From positions 38,600,044 to 38,664,043 of the forward strand of contig NC_072897.1 in the NCBI RefSeq assembly GCF_027943255.1: 64,000 nt of DNA, given 5' to 3'. Position numbers and translations under genes: made by a program. Below, in pieces: positions 1 through 9,640 of this stretch (its first letter is position 1; every line of letters starts with the position of its first letter). Source of the stretch: Anastrepha obliqua (Eukaryota; Arthropoda; Insecta; Diptera; Tephritidae). Below the pieces are notes generated by a model that did no database searches, was not told the origin of the DNA, and saw only the letters and a program-made list of their open reading frames with translations.

Positions 1-637
1 CTTGGTAAAGCTGAGAGGATTTGTCCATTTATATTTGGTAGGGTAAAGGTTTGTACCTTATATCTGGTGGTCAAAAGCATAAGTTCTTTACGCGGGTTTA
101 AACTTATTCCACAGCTTCTGGCCCAAGGATTAGGCTCGCCCAATGCATTTTGGATAATCCCACTGATCGTATTAGGACACAGTCCTGACGCTATTCAGTT
201 TTATTAAGATTTTGCTAATGACATATACCCAAAGAAGTAAAAATAATACTCCCCCATGTGGGGTGCCCTTGTGGATCTTCTTGGTTATATTGATATTACC
301 CATATTAGCTTTGATGATCCGGGTTTCTAGCATAGAGATGACCCAATTACTAATGCAATTGTCCACCTCTAAGTCTATCAACGTCCGTTGAATGCCGCCA
401 CCGTATAATGTTTGTTCTCTAGAGATCCATTTATTATTCGGATTACCTCGTGAACGCTGTCTCCGTAGATTTGCCTTTAGGGTACGCATGTTCTTCAGTT
501 GATATACCAGAGCTCTCTAAGGAGCTTCTGAGGTGTATATACAAAAGTCTTTCAAAGGTTTTTAACAGGAAAGACGAAAGACTGATTGGCCTGAAGTCTT
601 TTGCTGATTCTTGTCCCCTCCTATCTGTTTTTGGCAT
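1..637 (-). pseudogene. LOA-1 ORF2: reverse transcriptase relic
   Basis: The reading starts at RT block FRPISLSSFLLKTFERLLY (637 to 443) and shifts frame into a block with VDNCISNWVISMLETR and KGTPHGGVLFLLLWVYV (489 to 172). The usual PQGGV is PHGGV here. After ISKILIKLN the segment that should carry the catalytic YADD is missing. Reading resumes in the stretch 171 to 1 as WARSCGISLNPRKELMLLT, the RT region just after YADD in this family. The enzyme is therefore dead: it has several frameshifts, an active-site deletion and a truncated end. Confidence 0.7.
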
Positions 638-708
638 GAAGACAACCTTGACTAGTTTCCAACTATCTGGAATATGACCTAAGTTTAAACACGCTTTAGA
701 AATTCCAT

Positions 709-1760
709 CTAGTCATGGTAGGATACGGTCCAAGGTTTCCTAGAACATCTTGGGAATAATTCCATCTGGCCCCGGAGATTTAAAAGGCGAAAAAGATTTA
801 ATTGCCCATGGAACTTTTCCGTGGTAATTGCTTCATTTGTAAAATGCTGTGGGTTATATTGGCTCCGCCTGATATTTCCCCTCGTACTTTCGTGGGCGCT
901 GCATCCCGGATAATGCGTGTTTAGCAGAAGTACTAGCGATTCTTCTGTCGTAGCAGTCCAAGTACCATCAGGTTTCATGACCCAAGCAGCTATTGTATGA
1001 TCTTTGGAAAGAACACGGCTAAGCCTAGCAGAATCCCTGGTGGATTCGGTCGACGAACAAATTTCCTTCGAGCTTTCTTTCTTGGCGGCCGTTATTGCTT
1101 TCTTGTATTGCCTCCGACTTCCTCTGTACAATTCCCAATTACCTATCGAGTAGCTGAGGTTAAACGTTGATCAATACTAGTTTTTCCCTTAATTTTAAGA
1201 GCTCACTACTCCACTATTTTTTTGTTAAATTTTATGGGGATATGACGTTTTGTAGGCCCTACTTAATGCCTTCTCCAGTGTTATAACCCTACTCTCAAGG
1301 TTCTCAAAGAGATTGATTTGGTGGATGGTAATCTCTTCTATCCTCTTATTTACTACATTTTTGAACCTTTTCCAGTTGTTTCTGAATGGATTTCGATACA
1401 GTAAGGGTGGATCAACATTAAGATCCAGAACGTAGATGATCCAGCTGTGATCCGAAAAAGACCTTTTATTGGAGACCCTCCAACTGTCAAGGAGTGTTAC
1501 CCCTGTTACATACCAGAAAGTTTTTATCAATTATGAAATCATAAAGAGACTCACCTCTGTCGTTTGTTTCGGAGCTTCCCCATAAGGCGTGCCTCGCACT
1601 GGCGTCGCTTCCGGAAAGCAGGGTATTGTTGGAAATTTCATGCACAAGCCTACGGGTCTCCTCAGGTGGTGCTGGTCTATTAAGCGCCAGGAAAACGGTT
1701 AGGTTGTCTGTTGCAGTCTGTGAGTGCTGCAGATTAACTTAGACATCCTTTACACCCATA
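709..1760 (-). pseudogene. LOA-1 ORF2: endonuclease and linker relic
   Basis: Near 1740 the minus strand gives VNLQHSQTATDNL, the usual start of an apurinic-type endonuclease in this clade. It is followed about 40 codons later by DASARHALWGSS and GESLYDFI (about 1625 to 1560). These are the metal-binding DxN-type region and the segment after it. The late SDH motif (SFSDHSWIIYV) is at about 1460. The middle of the domain is shortened. The linker 1131 to 709 (YRGSRRQYKKAITAAKKESSKEI, then TRDSARLSRVL) matches the arginine-rich linker in LOA-3 and LOA-4. Stops and shifts separate the blocks. Confidence 0.65.
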
Positions 1761-2193
1761 TTTACTGGTTTCCTTTCGTTCAGTTCGTTGGCTCCATCGA
1801 CCTCATCCTGCTCTTCTTCCGGATTCGCAGTACGGAATATCTTCAGCTGGGCCTTCCGAATGCCGAACCGAAGTTTGTATTCCACTTCCTCTAGTGGTTC
1901 CAGACTCTCTTCTGAAATTAGAAGGAGCAAAGACATGCTCTGATTCTGCGGAGCCTCCGCTTTCATGATCGATCAGTCGGTCATCGGCACCGAGCGATTA
2001 TGAGCCTGAGAGTAGGGGATTAAAGGATTGGCTTCAAACTCCATGTTTGGTATCCACATGCGAGCCCCCGGCCTTCGTGGAATCTCGCTAGCCAGAATTA
2101 GCTTAAGTTTCAAGCCGTCCTAGCTGTTCTGGCCGTTCAACGACGTGTTTTAGAAAATGCAGCGAGAACTAGTCATCGCATTTAATGACACAG
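1739..2193 (-). pseudogene. LOA-1 ORF1, C-terminal part
   Basis: Minus-strand reading gives GLKLKLILASEIPRRPGARM followed by WIPNMEFEA (about 2120 to 2050). After an in-frame stop near 1975 it continues as EEVEYKLRFGIRKAQLKIF. The WIP motif and the closing KLRFGIRKAQLKIF-type stretch also occur at the ends of ORF1 in LOA-2 and LOA-4 (VWIPGP, CWIPDP). ORF1 of this clade is a nucleic-acid-binding, gag-like protein. The stop codon VKDV* sits just before the endonuclease, as expected for an ORF1/ORF2 junction. Confidence 0.55.
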
Positions 2194-2565
2194 TAACTAA
2201 CTAACTAAAAAAAATAAAGCTCCTTATGAAAAATATATGCCGTTCGCAGTCGGCTTGAAACTGTAGGTCCCTCTATTTGTGGAACAACATCAAGACGCAC
2301 GCAAAAAGTAGGAGGAGGAGCTCGGCCTAGCACCCAAAAAGGCTGTACGTGCCAATTATATATATTTTTACATATAAAGGGTGGTTAAGTTCAAAGTGCC
2401 CATGTTGAGTGTGAACCACACCGAAATGTTAATTTTTTTTTTGTATTTCATTTGAAATTTTTTAATTTCAGACTGATTCAATTTGAACCGTGGAAAGATA
2501 CACAATCGAGCAACGCGTTAAAGTTATTCAGGCTTGTTATGAAAACGGGCGTTCAAATCAAAATG

Positions 2566-3359
2566 TATATCGCGCACTTCGTTTTCATCTTCAGTGATGA
2601 GGCACATTTTCACCTCAGTGGATTCGTCAATAAGCAGAATTGCCGCATTTGGGCGAATGATAATCCAAGAGTGATTGCCGAAAAAACAATGCACCTAAAG
2701 GGTTTTTCAATAAGGGCGGGTAGATGTTGAAATGGAATAAAATGGCGTTTGCTGTGTGGCACGTAGCGCCGTCCTGCTGGAACCACATGTCTTCTAGGTC
2801 CATATGGTTCAATATGGGCCATAAGAAATTGGAAGGGCCACAACGTCTACCGAAAAATGGGCGCAATGCGCGCAACGTTTGCGTTAATCAAGACTCATTT
2901 TGATAATAAAGTTTTATCATTTGAACGTGCTGTTCAATCGTGTAACTTGCCATGATGATTTGGCATAAGCAACTGAATAATAAACAAAAGATTTGACAGA
3001 TGTCACCAAAACAAAATAGCTGCCACAGGGCGCCAAAATCAACCCGCGCCAATTGAAAAACCCTTTATCACACAGCTAAGGAAACAATGGCTCTTTCGCG
3101 CGAAAATTTTGATGGCCGAATAATCTCACGTCGCGGCGATGTCAATTGGCCCCCAAGATCATGTGATTTGACACCGTTGGACTTTTTTCTTTGGGGTTGT
3201 TTGAAAGAAAAGGTGTACGTCGATAAGCCAGCAACAATTCAAGGGCTAAAAGATGAGATAATTCGGCACATTAACGGCATAGAACCTCAATTATGCCTCA
3301 GCGTCATTGAACATTTGGACCTTCGGATGGAGGTATTCCGACAAGGCCGCGGCGGTTAG
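2566..3359 (+). pseudogene. DD41D transposase fragments
   Basis: The first catalytic block (SDEAHFHLSG, with Asp present) and the third block (TPLDFFLWG, with Asp present) remain, followed by a C-terminal domain VYVDKPATIQGLKDEI. The second block (QQDGAT) of this copy is absent; the QQDGAT seen at about 2780 is on the opposite strand and belongs to the nested element. The N-terminal helix-turn-helix is reduced to about 25 recognisable codons. The gene cannot make a functional enzyme. Confidence 0.65.
2698..3065 (-). mobile_element. 368-bp non-autonomous DD41D deletion derivative, nested
   Basis: Inverted ends aagggtttttcaa (2698) and ttgaaaaaccctt (3065) are flanked by TA (2696-2697, 3066-3067). 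On the minus strand it carries a transposase scrap around MWFQQDGATCHTAN, i.e. the second catalytic Asp region of a DD41D transposase. Near its other end, NDYTIEQH-type sequence is consistent with a 5' gene start. It is an internally deleted element inserted into another DD41D element in the opposite orientation. Confidence 0.7.
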
Positions 3360-3510
3360 TTGGCCGATATTTTGCTCCATTCGTAATTGAACTATACCAA
3401 TATTATCATAATAAAGAAAAATTGCAATAATTTCCTAAAAAACTTGTGTTTTATTCAAAATCAACACCGGCCCTTGAAACTTAACCACCCTTTATATAAC
3501 TAACTAACTA

Positions 3511-4000
3511 CCTCCGCCGTTGAAACCTGGTGTTTGACCCTCTGGGTTCGCCATGACATGGTCAACGACTATGCGAGACAGGTGTGCCTCAATCCCTTGT
3601 CAAGCACTGGTTTTCCGCGGTGGGAGGTTTCATCTACCAATGCTATTGGAAGATGGTTCTGTGCCACCTCAATAAATTGCTTGAACGGTTTGTAGGCAAC
3701 TGTACCCTGATCCATGATCTTTTGCTCTTTCGTTACATTCCCAGTTTCGTCGTGCGAGCAATTTCGTTTTGACATCTGGCCTTATCGGTCTCATCTTTTG
3801 GATGAACTTTACCTTCGGTCTCGCTTTTTTCGAATTCTGCTAAGGATAGCGAGAGACCTCTGGTTGAATTTATACCCCGAGGGACCTTTGCTACCACGCT
3901 TTCGCCCCATGGCTTTAGCGGGTGTTGTTGGTTTATTTATAGTTGTAGGCGTGCTGTAGTCCACAGCTTTACTCCCAACTGTTTCTTGGCTAGATGTCAA
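3511..4000 (-). pseudogene. LOA-1 ORF1, N-terminal part (tentative)
   Basis: Two overlapping minus-strand frames encode a Ser/Thr- and Lys-rich head (3809-4000: QRSLAILSRIRKKRDRR) and then KPFKQFIEVAQNHLPIALVD (3569-3775). The pattern of a basic region followed by a hydrophobic V/A-I-V-D stretch resembles the middle of ORF1 in LOA-type elements. It lies directly upstream (on the minus strand) of the SINE insertion that splits LOA-1. I infer that it is the same ORF1; similarity is weak and the first codon is not resolved. Confidence 0.4.
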
Positions 4001-4234
4001 GAGACCTTATGGGGACCCAGTCACCCTCAGTACTTCCTTGTTCGTACGTCTTGTCCATTTATCCAGCTGTTTGTTAAGTACGACTGTCCCTTTTTCCTGT
4101 CTGTCTCTTTGCTTGTATTGCCGTTTTGTACGCGTGTTCGTTTGTATATCAGTCCGTGCTGTCAATGCGTCCGTATGTTTTCCTGTCATTTGTTTTGTTG
4201 ATTTTTTTCCGTCATCCGAATTTTTGTTTCTTTC
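4001..4234. other. No recognisable feature
   Basis: Pyrimidine-rich sequence without a coding pattern I can support. It may be 5' leader of LOA-1, which would end here on the minus strand, but no boundary is visible. Confidence 0.3.
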
Positions 4235-4514
4235 GGCGGCCGCCGTAGCCAAATGGGTTGGTGCGTGACTACTATTCGGAATTCATAGAGAGAAGGTAGG
4301 TTCGAATCTCGAAAATTAAGAAAAAAAAAAATTCTAATAGCGATCGTTCCTCGGCAGGCAATGGCAAACCTCCGAGTGTATTTCTACCATGAAAAAGCTC
4401 TTCATAAAAAATGTCTGCCGTTCAGAGTCGGCTTAAAACTGTAGGTCCCTCCACTTTCAAATTGTAGGAGGAGCTCGGCCAAGCACCCAAGAAAGGGTGT
4501 ACGCGCCAATTATA

Positions 4515-4545
<31 letters not shown>

Positions 4546-4550
4546 TTTGT
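4235..4550 (+). mobile_element. tRNA-derived SINE, near full length
   Basis: The head is tRNA-like, with an A-box-like stretch tagccaaatgggttggtgcg (from 4246) and a B box ggttcgaatctc (4299-4310), the internal promoter of RNA polymerase III. The body (tcggcaggcaatggcaaacc; gtaggtccctcc; gtaggaggagctcggcc) is the same as in copies at 15939 (minus) and 2215. The tail is gcgccaattatata followed by (TA)n and a T run. The family moves with help from a LINE; the partner is not identified here. Confidence 0.8.
4509..4534. repeat. (TA)n microsatellite in the SINE tail
   Basis: About 13 uninterrupted TA units form the 3' tail of the SINE, followed by a run of T. Confidence 0.9.
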
Positions 4551-4639
4551 TCATTACATCTGGCTCGTATGGTCACCTGCCTCGCCAAGGGAGCTACGCA
4601 TGTTGGAGCAGTAATACAAGCCCTGCCAGCGTAGTGTAT

Positions 4640-5320
4640 CATCTTCGTCTAGCTTATCTAAAATTAGGCCCAGGAAACATGCTGTTTCGACATGTCGGGC
4701 TCAATTCTGGATAAGTAGGAGTTTAACCTGCTACAATATCCAGGACGTAATCTTCATCTGTTGTAGGTGGTGGTTGGACTCCGATTATGGCATTCGGTGG
4801 TCGGGAACTTAGGAAGAAGGTGACGGTCTCCCGGTTATTCCCATTTATTTTCTGTCTAAACACTGTCTGGTCCAGTAAATGTCTTCGGTGGGTAGAAGTT
4901 GAACAGCTTGATCTTCCTCTGTTTGGAAGTTTGGTCTCGAAAAATTACTGACGAGTGAGGACCGCTCAGATAGTTGGCGGACCACCTCTTCAGTCCTGAC
5001 GGGAGTGTCGACTGAAAAATATCATCTAGTAGCGTAGAATAGCTGACAGTATCGAAAACCTTCTTCAAGTCCAACGCTACTAGGGCAGTCCTCTCGGAGG
5101 GGCGGTTTTGGTAAAGCCCGCGTTTTAGCAGGGCATTTATGACGGTGAATGCTGTGGAGGTGCTGTGCACTTGTCGAAAATCATGCTGTTGTGGGGCTGG
5201 GCCAGATGTTTCATGAAGAGTGGAAGTAGGAGGGCTTGACACCTGAAGCCACTGGGCTTCACTACTGGGAAAAGGAGAATTATCGGCCTTATCCCCTTAT
5301 GTCGCATGTCGCCATACGCG
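4640..5320 (-). pseudogene. Jockey-like non-LTR reverse transcriptase fragment
   Basis: On the minus strand the RT palm start is clear: DFRQVHSTSTAFTVINALL, then RTALVALDLKKVFDTVSYST (the FD motif with the first catalytic Asp of RT), then LKRWSANYLSGPHSSVIFRD and KQRKIK. The sequence then jumps to LFNFY, losing the QGVPQGGVLSPL block, and no YADD is found downstream. An upstream piece (about 5320 to 5230: ALLLPLFMKHLAQP) is in another frame. Family assignment rests on the CERT/VALDLSKAFD pattern and is approximate. Confidence 0.6.
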
Positions 5321-6143
5321 CTGACCAAAGAGGATAAAGGAGAAACATCCGGTCAACTATGGCAGCGCCCCATACCATGGCAGTTGTCGAAAGCGCTGTA
5401 CACATACACACAACTCAATTAGCAATGAACAACACAATATCATAAACACGGAAAAAATAACAGCCATGCATCACAAGTCAAATGTCAGCCACCTCTTACA
5501 TTGGAAGGGGAAGATCACCTCATGGAACATACATTGCGAATTCTCCAGAGAAATTTAATTGGATTATTTAATAGCTGTTAAATAAAAGCTCACCCACCCA
5601 TTAAATATACAAGTTATTTTTACAACAGCAGCTGTAACATTTCATGTAAACAAGGTATAGCTTTATATATAAAGAAAATCTTAAACCACAAGCACATTCA
5701 CATAACATCAAATATTTCTTGTTTGACTATTGAAATCGACATTGGCTTCAAAATTACTGTTATTAATTGTTTTATTCCACCCCAGCAAAACTTCTCTCCA
5801 AAACTCTCTTCTTGCATTACTGATGACCTTCAAAACAGCGATCATTTTCTAATCGTTACATCTCTTTCTCCCACCAATCTTATATCAAATCGGCATCTAA
5901 ATTCTTAATCGACAAGGCCAACTTCAACTGAGTCTTTAGAAGGAGCTAAAAATGTCGAAGCTTAATTCATTGGAAAACAATACAATCGGGCATACATAAG
6001 GACATCCTATTACCTGTTTTTACACACAACAAGACTGCATATGTACGTACATATATGTATATGAACTTATAATATATAACATATATTATATGTACATATG
6101 TAAGTTAATTGTGTTCGCCTTGGCTTTATTTTTGTTTTATTAC
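5321..6143. other. AT-rich spacer with a possible endonuclease scrap
   Basis: Mostly featureless. At 5723-5908 on the plus strand a short frame reads KITVINCFIPP and then NSDHFLIVTSLS. These resemble the VINVYIPP and SDH motifs of non-LTR endonucleases with the centre deleted. From 6040 to 6110 the sequence is a run of overlapping acatatgta palindromes. No gene is supported. Confidence 0.3.
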
Positions 6144-6145
6144 TA

Positions 6146-7458
6146 CAGGGTGGCTGATGAAAGCCGCTACCAAGAAATAATTTAATAACTTTTTTTCTTT
6201 TTAAGTTATCTGTCCATTTTTGTTTTAATTTGCAGATTGATCTTTAAAATTTATTAAAATGGATAACTGGGACACGCAAACAAGAATTTGGATAGTCCGC
6301 CGCTATCACGCACTGGAGTCCGTAGCTTTGGTACAGAGAGAGTACAGGCGGATGTTTGGCGGCGATCCCCCGAGCAGATGGACCATAATGAGACTGGTGA
6401 ATAATTTTGCTGAGCAAGGAACAGTCGCAAGAAGGCCTTATCATCGAAACCCACCAGTTCGGACGGAGGAAACGATCGCTGCTGTAGCTGCAGCTATACA
6501 AAGCAATCCAAGGGTTTCAACAAGAAGCTTATCTGCTCAACTTGGTGTCAGCCGACAGTCTTTGCAAACAATAATGCACAAAGATTTAGACTTATTTCTC
6601 TACAAAATTCAAATGGTTAACAAACTGAATGCAACAGACTTGCCGATTCGCTTGGAATTTTGCCAGAAGATCCTGCAAATGGTGGAAGAAGACCAAAACA
6701 TGTTAAACTGCCTTTTCATGTCTGATGAGGCCCATTTCGATTTAAACGGCAATGTGAACAAACAAAATTGTCGAATATGGAGTACTTCTAACCCACAGAT
6801 ACTCCACGAGACGGAATTGCATCCTCTTCGCGTGACAGTGTGGTGTGCGGTTTCTTCACGCTGTATTGTCGGGACTTATTTTTTTGAAGAAAATGGTCAC
6901 ACCGTTACGGTTACTGGAGACCGTTATTTGAAAATGCTGAAAGAATTTTTCTATCCAGAACTACGCCGAAAGAGAATTCCTTTCAACTCTGTGTGGGTTC
7001 AACAAGATGGGGCAACGTCTCACATAGCCCAGACTGTTATGACAGAGTTGCGACGAAAATTTCCCAATAAACTGATTTCAAGAAACTCCGAATTTCGTTG
7101 GCCCCCCAGGTCGCCTGACCTTACTGCACCTGACTTTTTCTTGTGGGGTTTATGTAAACAAGAAGTTTATAAAACAAAGCCAACAAATTTGGATGAACTA
7201 AAACAATCCATTCGGGCAACAATTGCGGCTATTCCTGTTGCAACTCTCAAAGCAGCAATGAACAACTTTTTACTAAGATGCCGCACTTGTGTCAACGAGC
7301 ATGGGGGGCATTTAAATTCAATTATTTTTAAAACTAGTTAAGCTACATTTAATAAAATTTAATAACCTTCAACTTGAAAAAAAAAATAAATGAATTCCAT
7401 ACACTAAAAAAAAAGTTATTTGACTTTCTTAATGTAGCAAAATTCATCAGCCACCCTG
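6146..7458 (+). mobile_element. Rosa-like DD41D mariner transposon, copy 1 (complete)
   Basis: A 1313-bp element with perfect 16-bp inverted ends cagggtggctgatgaa, flanked by TA at 6144-6145 and 7459-7460. It holds one uninterrupted transposase gene. The subterminal gccgctac at the left and the imperfect counterpart at the right suggest the binding sites extend beyond 16 bp. Copies 2 and 3 share the same ends and gene with only a few substitutions, so the family spread recently. Confidence 0.93.
6259..7341 (+). CDS. DD41D (rosa-like mariner) transposase, copy 1
   Basis: A 360-codon transposase that would cut and rejoin its own element at TA sites in the nucleus. The N-terminus (about 1-110) has two helix-turn-helix regions (around RRYHALESVALVQREYRRMF and STRSLSAQLGVSRQSLQTIM) for binding the inverted ends. 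The catalytic domain has Asp156 (SDEAHF), Asp250 (QQDGAT) and Asp292 (TAPDFFLWG). There are 41 residues between the last two, which defines DD41D. The ATG lies 113 bp inside the left end and no earlier start is in frame. Odd changes relative to copies 2 and 3 include Gly-Thr for Gly-Pro near 205 and Val247 for Phe. All catalytic residues are present, so activity is possible. Confidence 0.93.
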   Translation: MDNWDTQTRIWIVRRYHALESVALVQREYRRMFGGDPPSRWTIMRLVNNFAEQGTVARRPYHRNPPVRTEETIAAVAAAIQSNPRVSTRSLSAQLGVSRQSLQTIMHKDLDLFLYKIQMVNKLNATDLPIRLEFCQKILQMVEEDQNMLNCLFMSDEAHFDLNGNVNKQNCRIWSTSNPQILHETELHPLRVTVWCAVSSRCIVGTYFFEENGHTVTVTGDRYLKMLKEFFYPELRRKRIPFNSVWVQQDGATSHIAQTVMTELRRKFPNKLISRNSEFRWPPRSPDLTAPDFFLWGLCKQEVYKTKPTNLDELKQSIRATIAAIPVATLKAAMNNFLLRCRTCVNEHGGHLNSIIFKTS

Positions 7459-7460
7459 TA

Positions 7461-9091
7461 TGTGACAACTTGCTTCGTGAATCATAGATAATAAGATGGG
7501 AAACTCTCTCATTTTGAGAGGGAGAGCGCCCATGAGGACGTTTCAAAACTTGGGAGCACTCACACATTATGGGATTTTAAACAGCTGATAGGCGAAATTT
7601 CAGGCTGCCAGAAGAAACGCGCCAAAAATAACTGAAGAAAACTTAATAAAATAATTGCGTAATGGAGAAATGACGTGTGGAAATGTTTATAATTATTTCT
7701 CTTAATAATTTGAATTGAAGTGAGCTTGTAGAATCCAAAGCTCGTTATATCCTTATCGACTTCTACTTTTAATAAGTCTTATGTACATAATGTAATTATA
7801 TTGAAAACTGTGTGCTAGTTTATGTAAATTTGTATATACGTAGATATTCTATGGTTGAAAAGCGTAGGTAAGGGAATTGAACTTTAGTTTGGGATATTTT
7901 ACAAAAATTAAAGATAATCTGCCTTAACTTATTCTTTTCGTTGTTTGAGAATTTTTGTTTTTTTGTTACCCACTTTCTGTGTTATATAAAAAAATCGCAA
8001 TATGTCATGTTTTTAATTATAACTTATGTTTTTCGTCTTCATTACATTATTATTATTAAATTACTTTTGTATTTCAGTTTTAAATAATTTCATTTACATA
8101 TAAATTTTTAAATTTTTTGCTTATTTATGTACTTACATATTTCATACGGATTGTGCTTATTTTTACTATATGTAGGTGTTTACGAGTGGGCAACCGCACA
8201 CTAAATACGAACCTCAATGGTGGTGTGGAAACTAAAAATTCCCAATTTTTTTTTTAGAAATACCCAATTCATGTTTCTACTGGTGTGGCAATATTGGCAA
8301 ATGTTATAAAAAATGCACATTTTTCAGCGCTCTCACGAGAGAAAAAGGGTTTCCCATCTAGTCATCTATGTCGTGAATGCCAAAAATAGAATTGAACTAA
8401 ACTATCTAAACTTACTTAGGTTCTACCATTGAGTAAGTAATAAGATAATCACAATCACTCAATTTTTGGCAAACGGCGATATTGATGCGGTCGGTTATGG
8501 AAAAAAAGAAGAAAGGCGAACCATTGTATGAAGTTCTAGAGGCGAGAAGCGATGTTTGCTCGGATACACAAAAAGAAATGGACACGAAGTATTTACATGC
8601 GAATGCGTCGATTTGTCTTTGCCTAAGCACTGAGCAAGCGTAAGGTAAACGTATGTACATATATACATATATTTATGTACACATTAGTATGTACGCACCA
8701 ACGTTGCCGTTTTGCTACAATTGTATCATTCTTGATACACTTTTTTCTAAATTTAGTGATTTGATACATAGATACTTTTTTATTACGAAATGCCCGATTT
8801 TGATACATTTTGCTTATTTCTCGGAATTAATTTTAAATTTGCATAGGGGCAATTAAAATTAAAACAAATTGATTTTCTTTCAATTCTAAAATTTTAGAAA
8901 TGTTAAAATTTTTGTTTGGCAAAACAGAAATATAGCCCTGATTTCTTTTCTATTTTCGGCTCAATTTGGTTTTGACAACACTGTTCAGCGTATGTGCAAT
9001 ATGTGTATATGTACATATGGATTTGAATAAGTGTTGTTAGTAATTTATTGTTACTATTTGCAAAGACATGACGCGTTGATTTTGCATAAAA
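7461..9091. other. Unassigned AT-rich DNA with an imperfect inverted repeat
   Basis: No coding region is supported. About 50 bp at 7484-7535 (agatgggaaac...gagagcgc) recurs inverted at about 8326-8375, enclosing roughly 0.85 kb, which may be a decayed inverted-repeat transposon. The rest is A/T-rich with tracts of acatatgta. Confidence 0.35.
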
Positions 9092-9438
9092 ATGGACAAG
9101 TATTTCTTTAGTGAAAATAATAAAATACTCAATTAAAATAAATATATGTTATTTAGATTTGTACAACGGCTTGCAAAAAATACTAGTAACAGTGAAAACA
9201 AGGTGGATTCCAAAGGGAAAGAAACAAAACACATAGAAAACGAAAGGTAATTGTAAAATATACACATCCATGCATTCATAGGTACATTCATTTAATTTGC
9301 AAATATATGCATTTGACCACTCGTTTAGATCTTACAAGCCCAAAGCATATGAACGTCGTTTCAGAGAAAATTGGAAGGAATTATTTCATTGGCTGGATGA
9401 ACAAAATGGTAATGCCGTTTGTGTATACTGCAGGAAAA
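9092..9438 (+). CDS. Candidate spliced 5' end of a BED/hAT-associated protein gene (partial)
   Basis: Three short blocks join in one frame with usable splice sites: 9092-9099 (ATG GAC AA, donor gtattt), 9157-9246 (acceptor ttatttag, donor gtaatt) and 9329-9438 (acceptor ctcgtttag, donor gtatgt). The conceptual start MDKFVQRLAKNTSNSENK and the third-exon pattern ENWKELFHWLDEQNGNAVCV followed by YCRK are typical of KFV/L-start proteins with a BED/TTF-type zinc finger and hAT-like body. CVYC would be the first Cys pair. The remaining gene is not found before LOA-2 begins. It may be a truncated transposon-derived gene or a host gene cut by the retroelement; function is unknown. Confidence 0.45.
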
Positions 9439-9439
9439 G

Positions 9440-9640
9440 TATGTTCAATATTTTAACTTTCAATGACTCACTTGTAACCATTTTTTCAGAATAAAGTTGT
9501 ATTTTCATCAAAAAAACAGCGATAACTTAGTTGCGCACTTAATATAATTGTTTCTCTTTTTATAATAATATAAATAAAATAAAAACAAAAATTTTTTAAA
9601 TATATATGTCTGATATTTATTTTATGTATGATAATTTTTT
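9440..9640. other. AT-rich spacer before the LOA-2 3' end
   Basis: No coding signal. It contains A/T runs such as aaaattttttaaatatatatg. The LOA-2 tail appears to start near ...ggtataaaaaaat (minus strand, about 9640), but no duplication was found to fix it. Confidence 0.3.

Larger units (their letters stand above)
2377..3492 (+). mobile_element. DD41D mariner-like transposon, dead, in the SINE tail
   Basis: The ends aagggtggttaagttcaa (2377) and ...cttaaccaccctt (3492) are inverted repeats flanked by TA at 2375-2376 and 3493-3494. Inside are transposase pieces on the plus strand: DEAHFHLSGFVNKQNCRIW (about 2597-2655) and WPPRSCDLTPLDFFLWG (about 3139-3195). The middle of the gene is missing and replaced by a second element. 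The transposase family is that of the rosa-like copies, but the inverted ends differ, so this is a separate lineage. Confidence 0.75.
2208..3496 (+). mobile_element. 5'-truncated tRNA-derived SINE with nested DNA transposons
   Basis: Only the 3' half of the SINE is present (about 2215-2370). It matches the body and the ...GCCAATTATATATA tail of the fuller copies at 4235 and 15939. A 14-bp direct repeat, taactaactaacta, lies at 2194-2207 and 3497-3510 and is the probable target-site duplication. A DD41D element sits in the AT tail, so the right-hand repeat is displaced by about 1.1 kb. Confidence 0.7.
1..4000 (-). mobile_element. LOA-like non-LTR retrotransposon (LOA-1), decayed, cut by the window start
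   Basis: Read on the minus strand, pieces appear in the order expected of a LOA/I-type retrotransposon: a basic ORF1 (4000 to about 3540, then 2190 to 1740), endonuclease (1760 to 1225), linker (1131 to 709) and RT (637 to 1). The RT start FRPISLSSFLLKT is nearly the same as in the better copy at 44.1 kb. The element has many stops and frameshifts, and the RNase H end lies outside the window. A SINE fragment with nested DNA transposons splits ORF1 between 2208 and 3496. Confidence 0.75.

Noticed and set aside
2610..2875. Apparent inversion inside one DD41D transposase
   Set aside because: The minus-strand block has its own inverted ends and TA duplications, so it is a separate nested element.
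6244..6501. 85-codon minus-strand frame repeated in all rosa copies
   Set aside because: Shadow of the transposase gene; its conservation follows from the plus-strand coding sequence.
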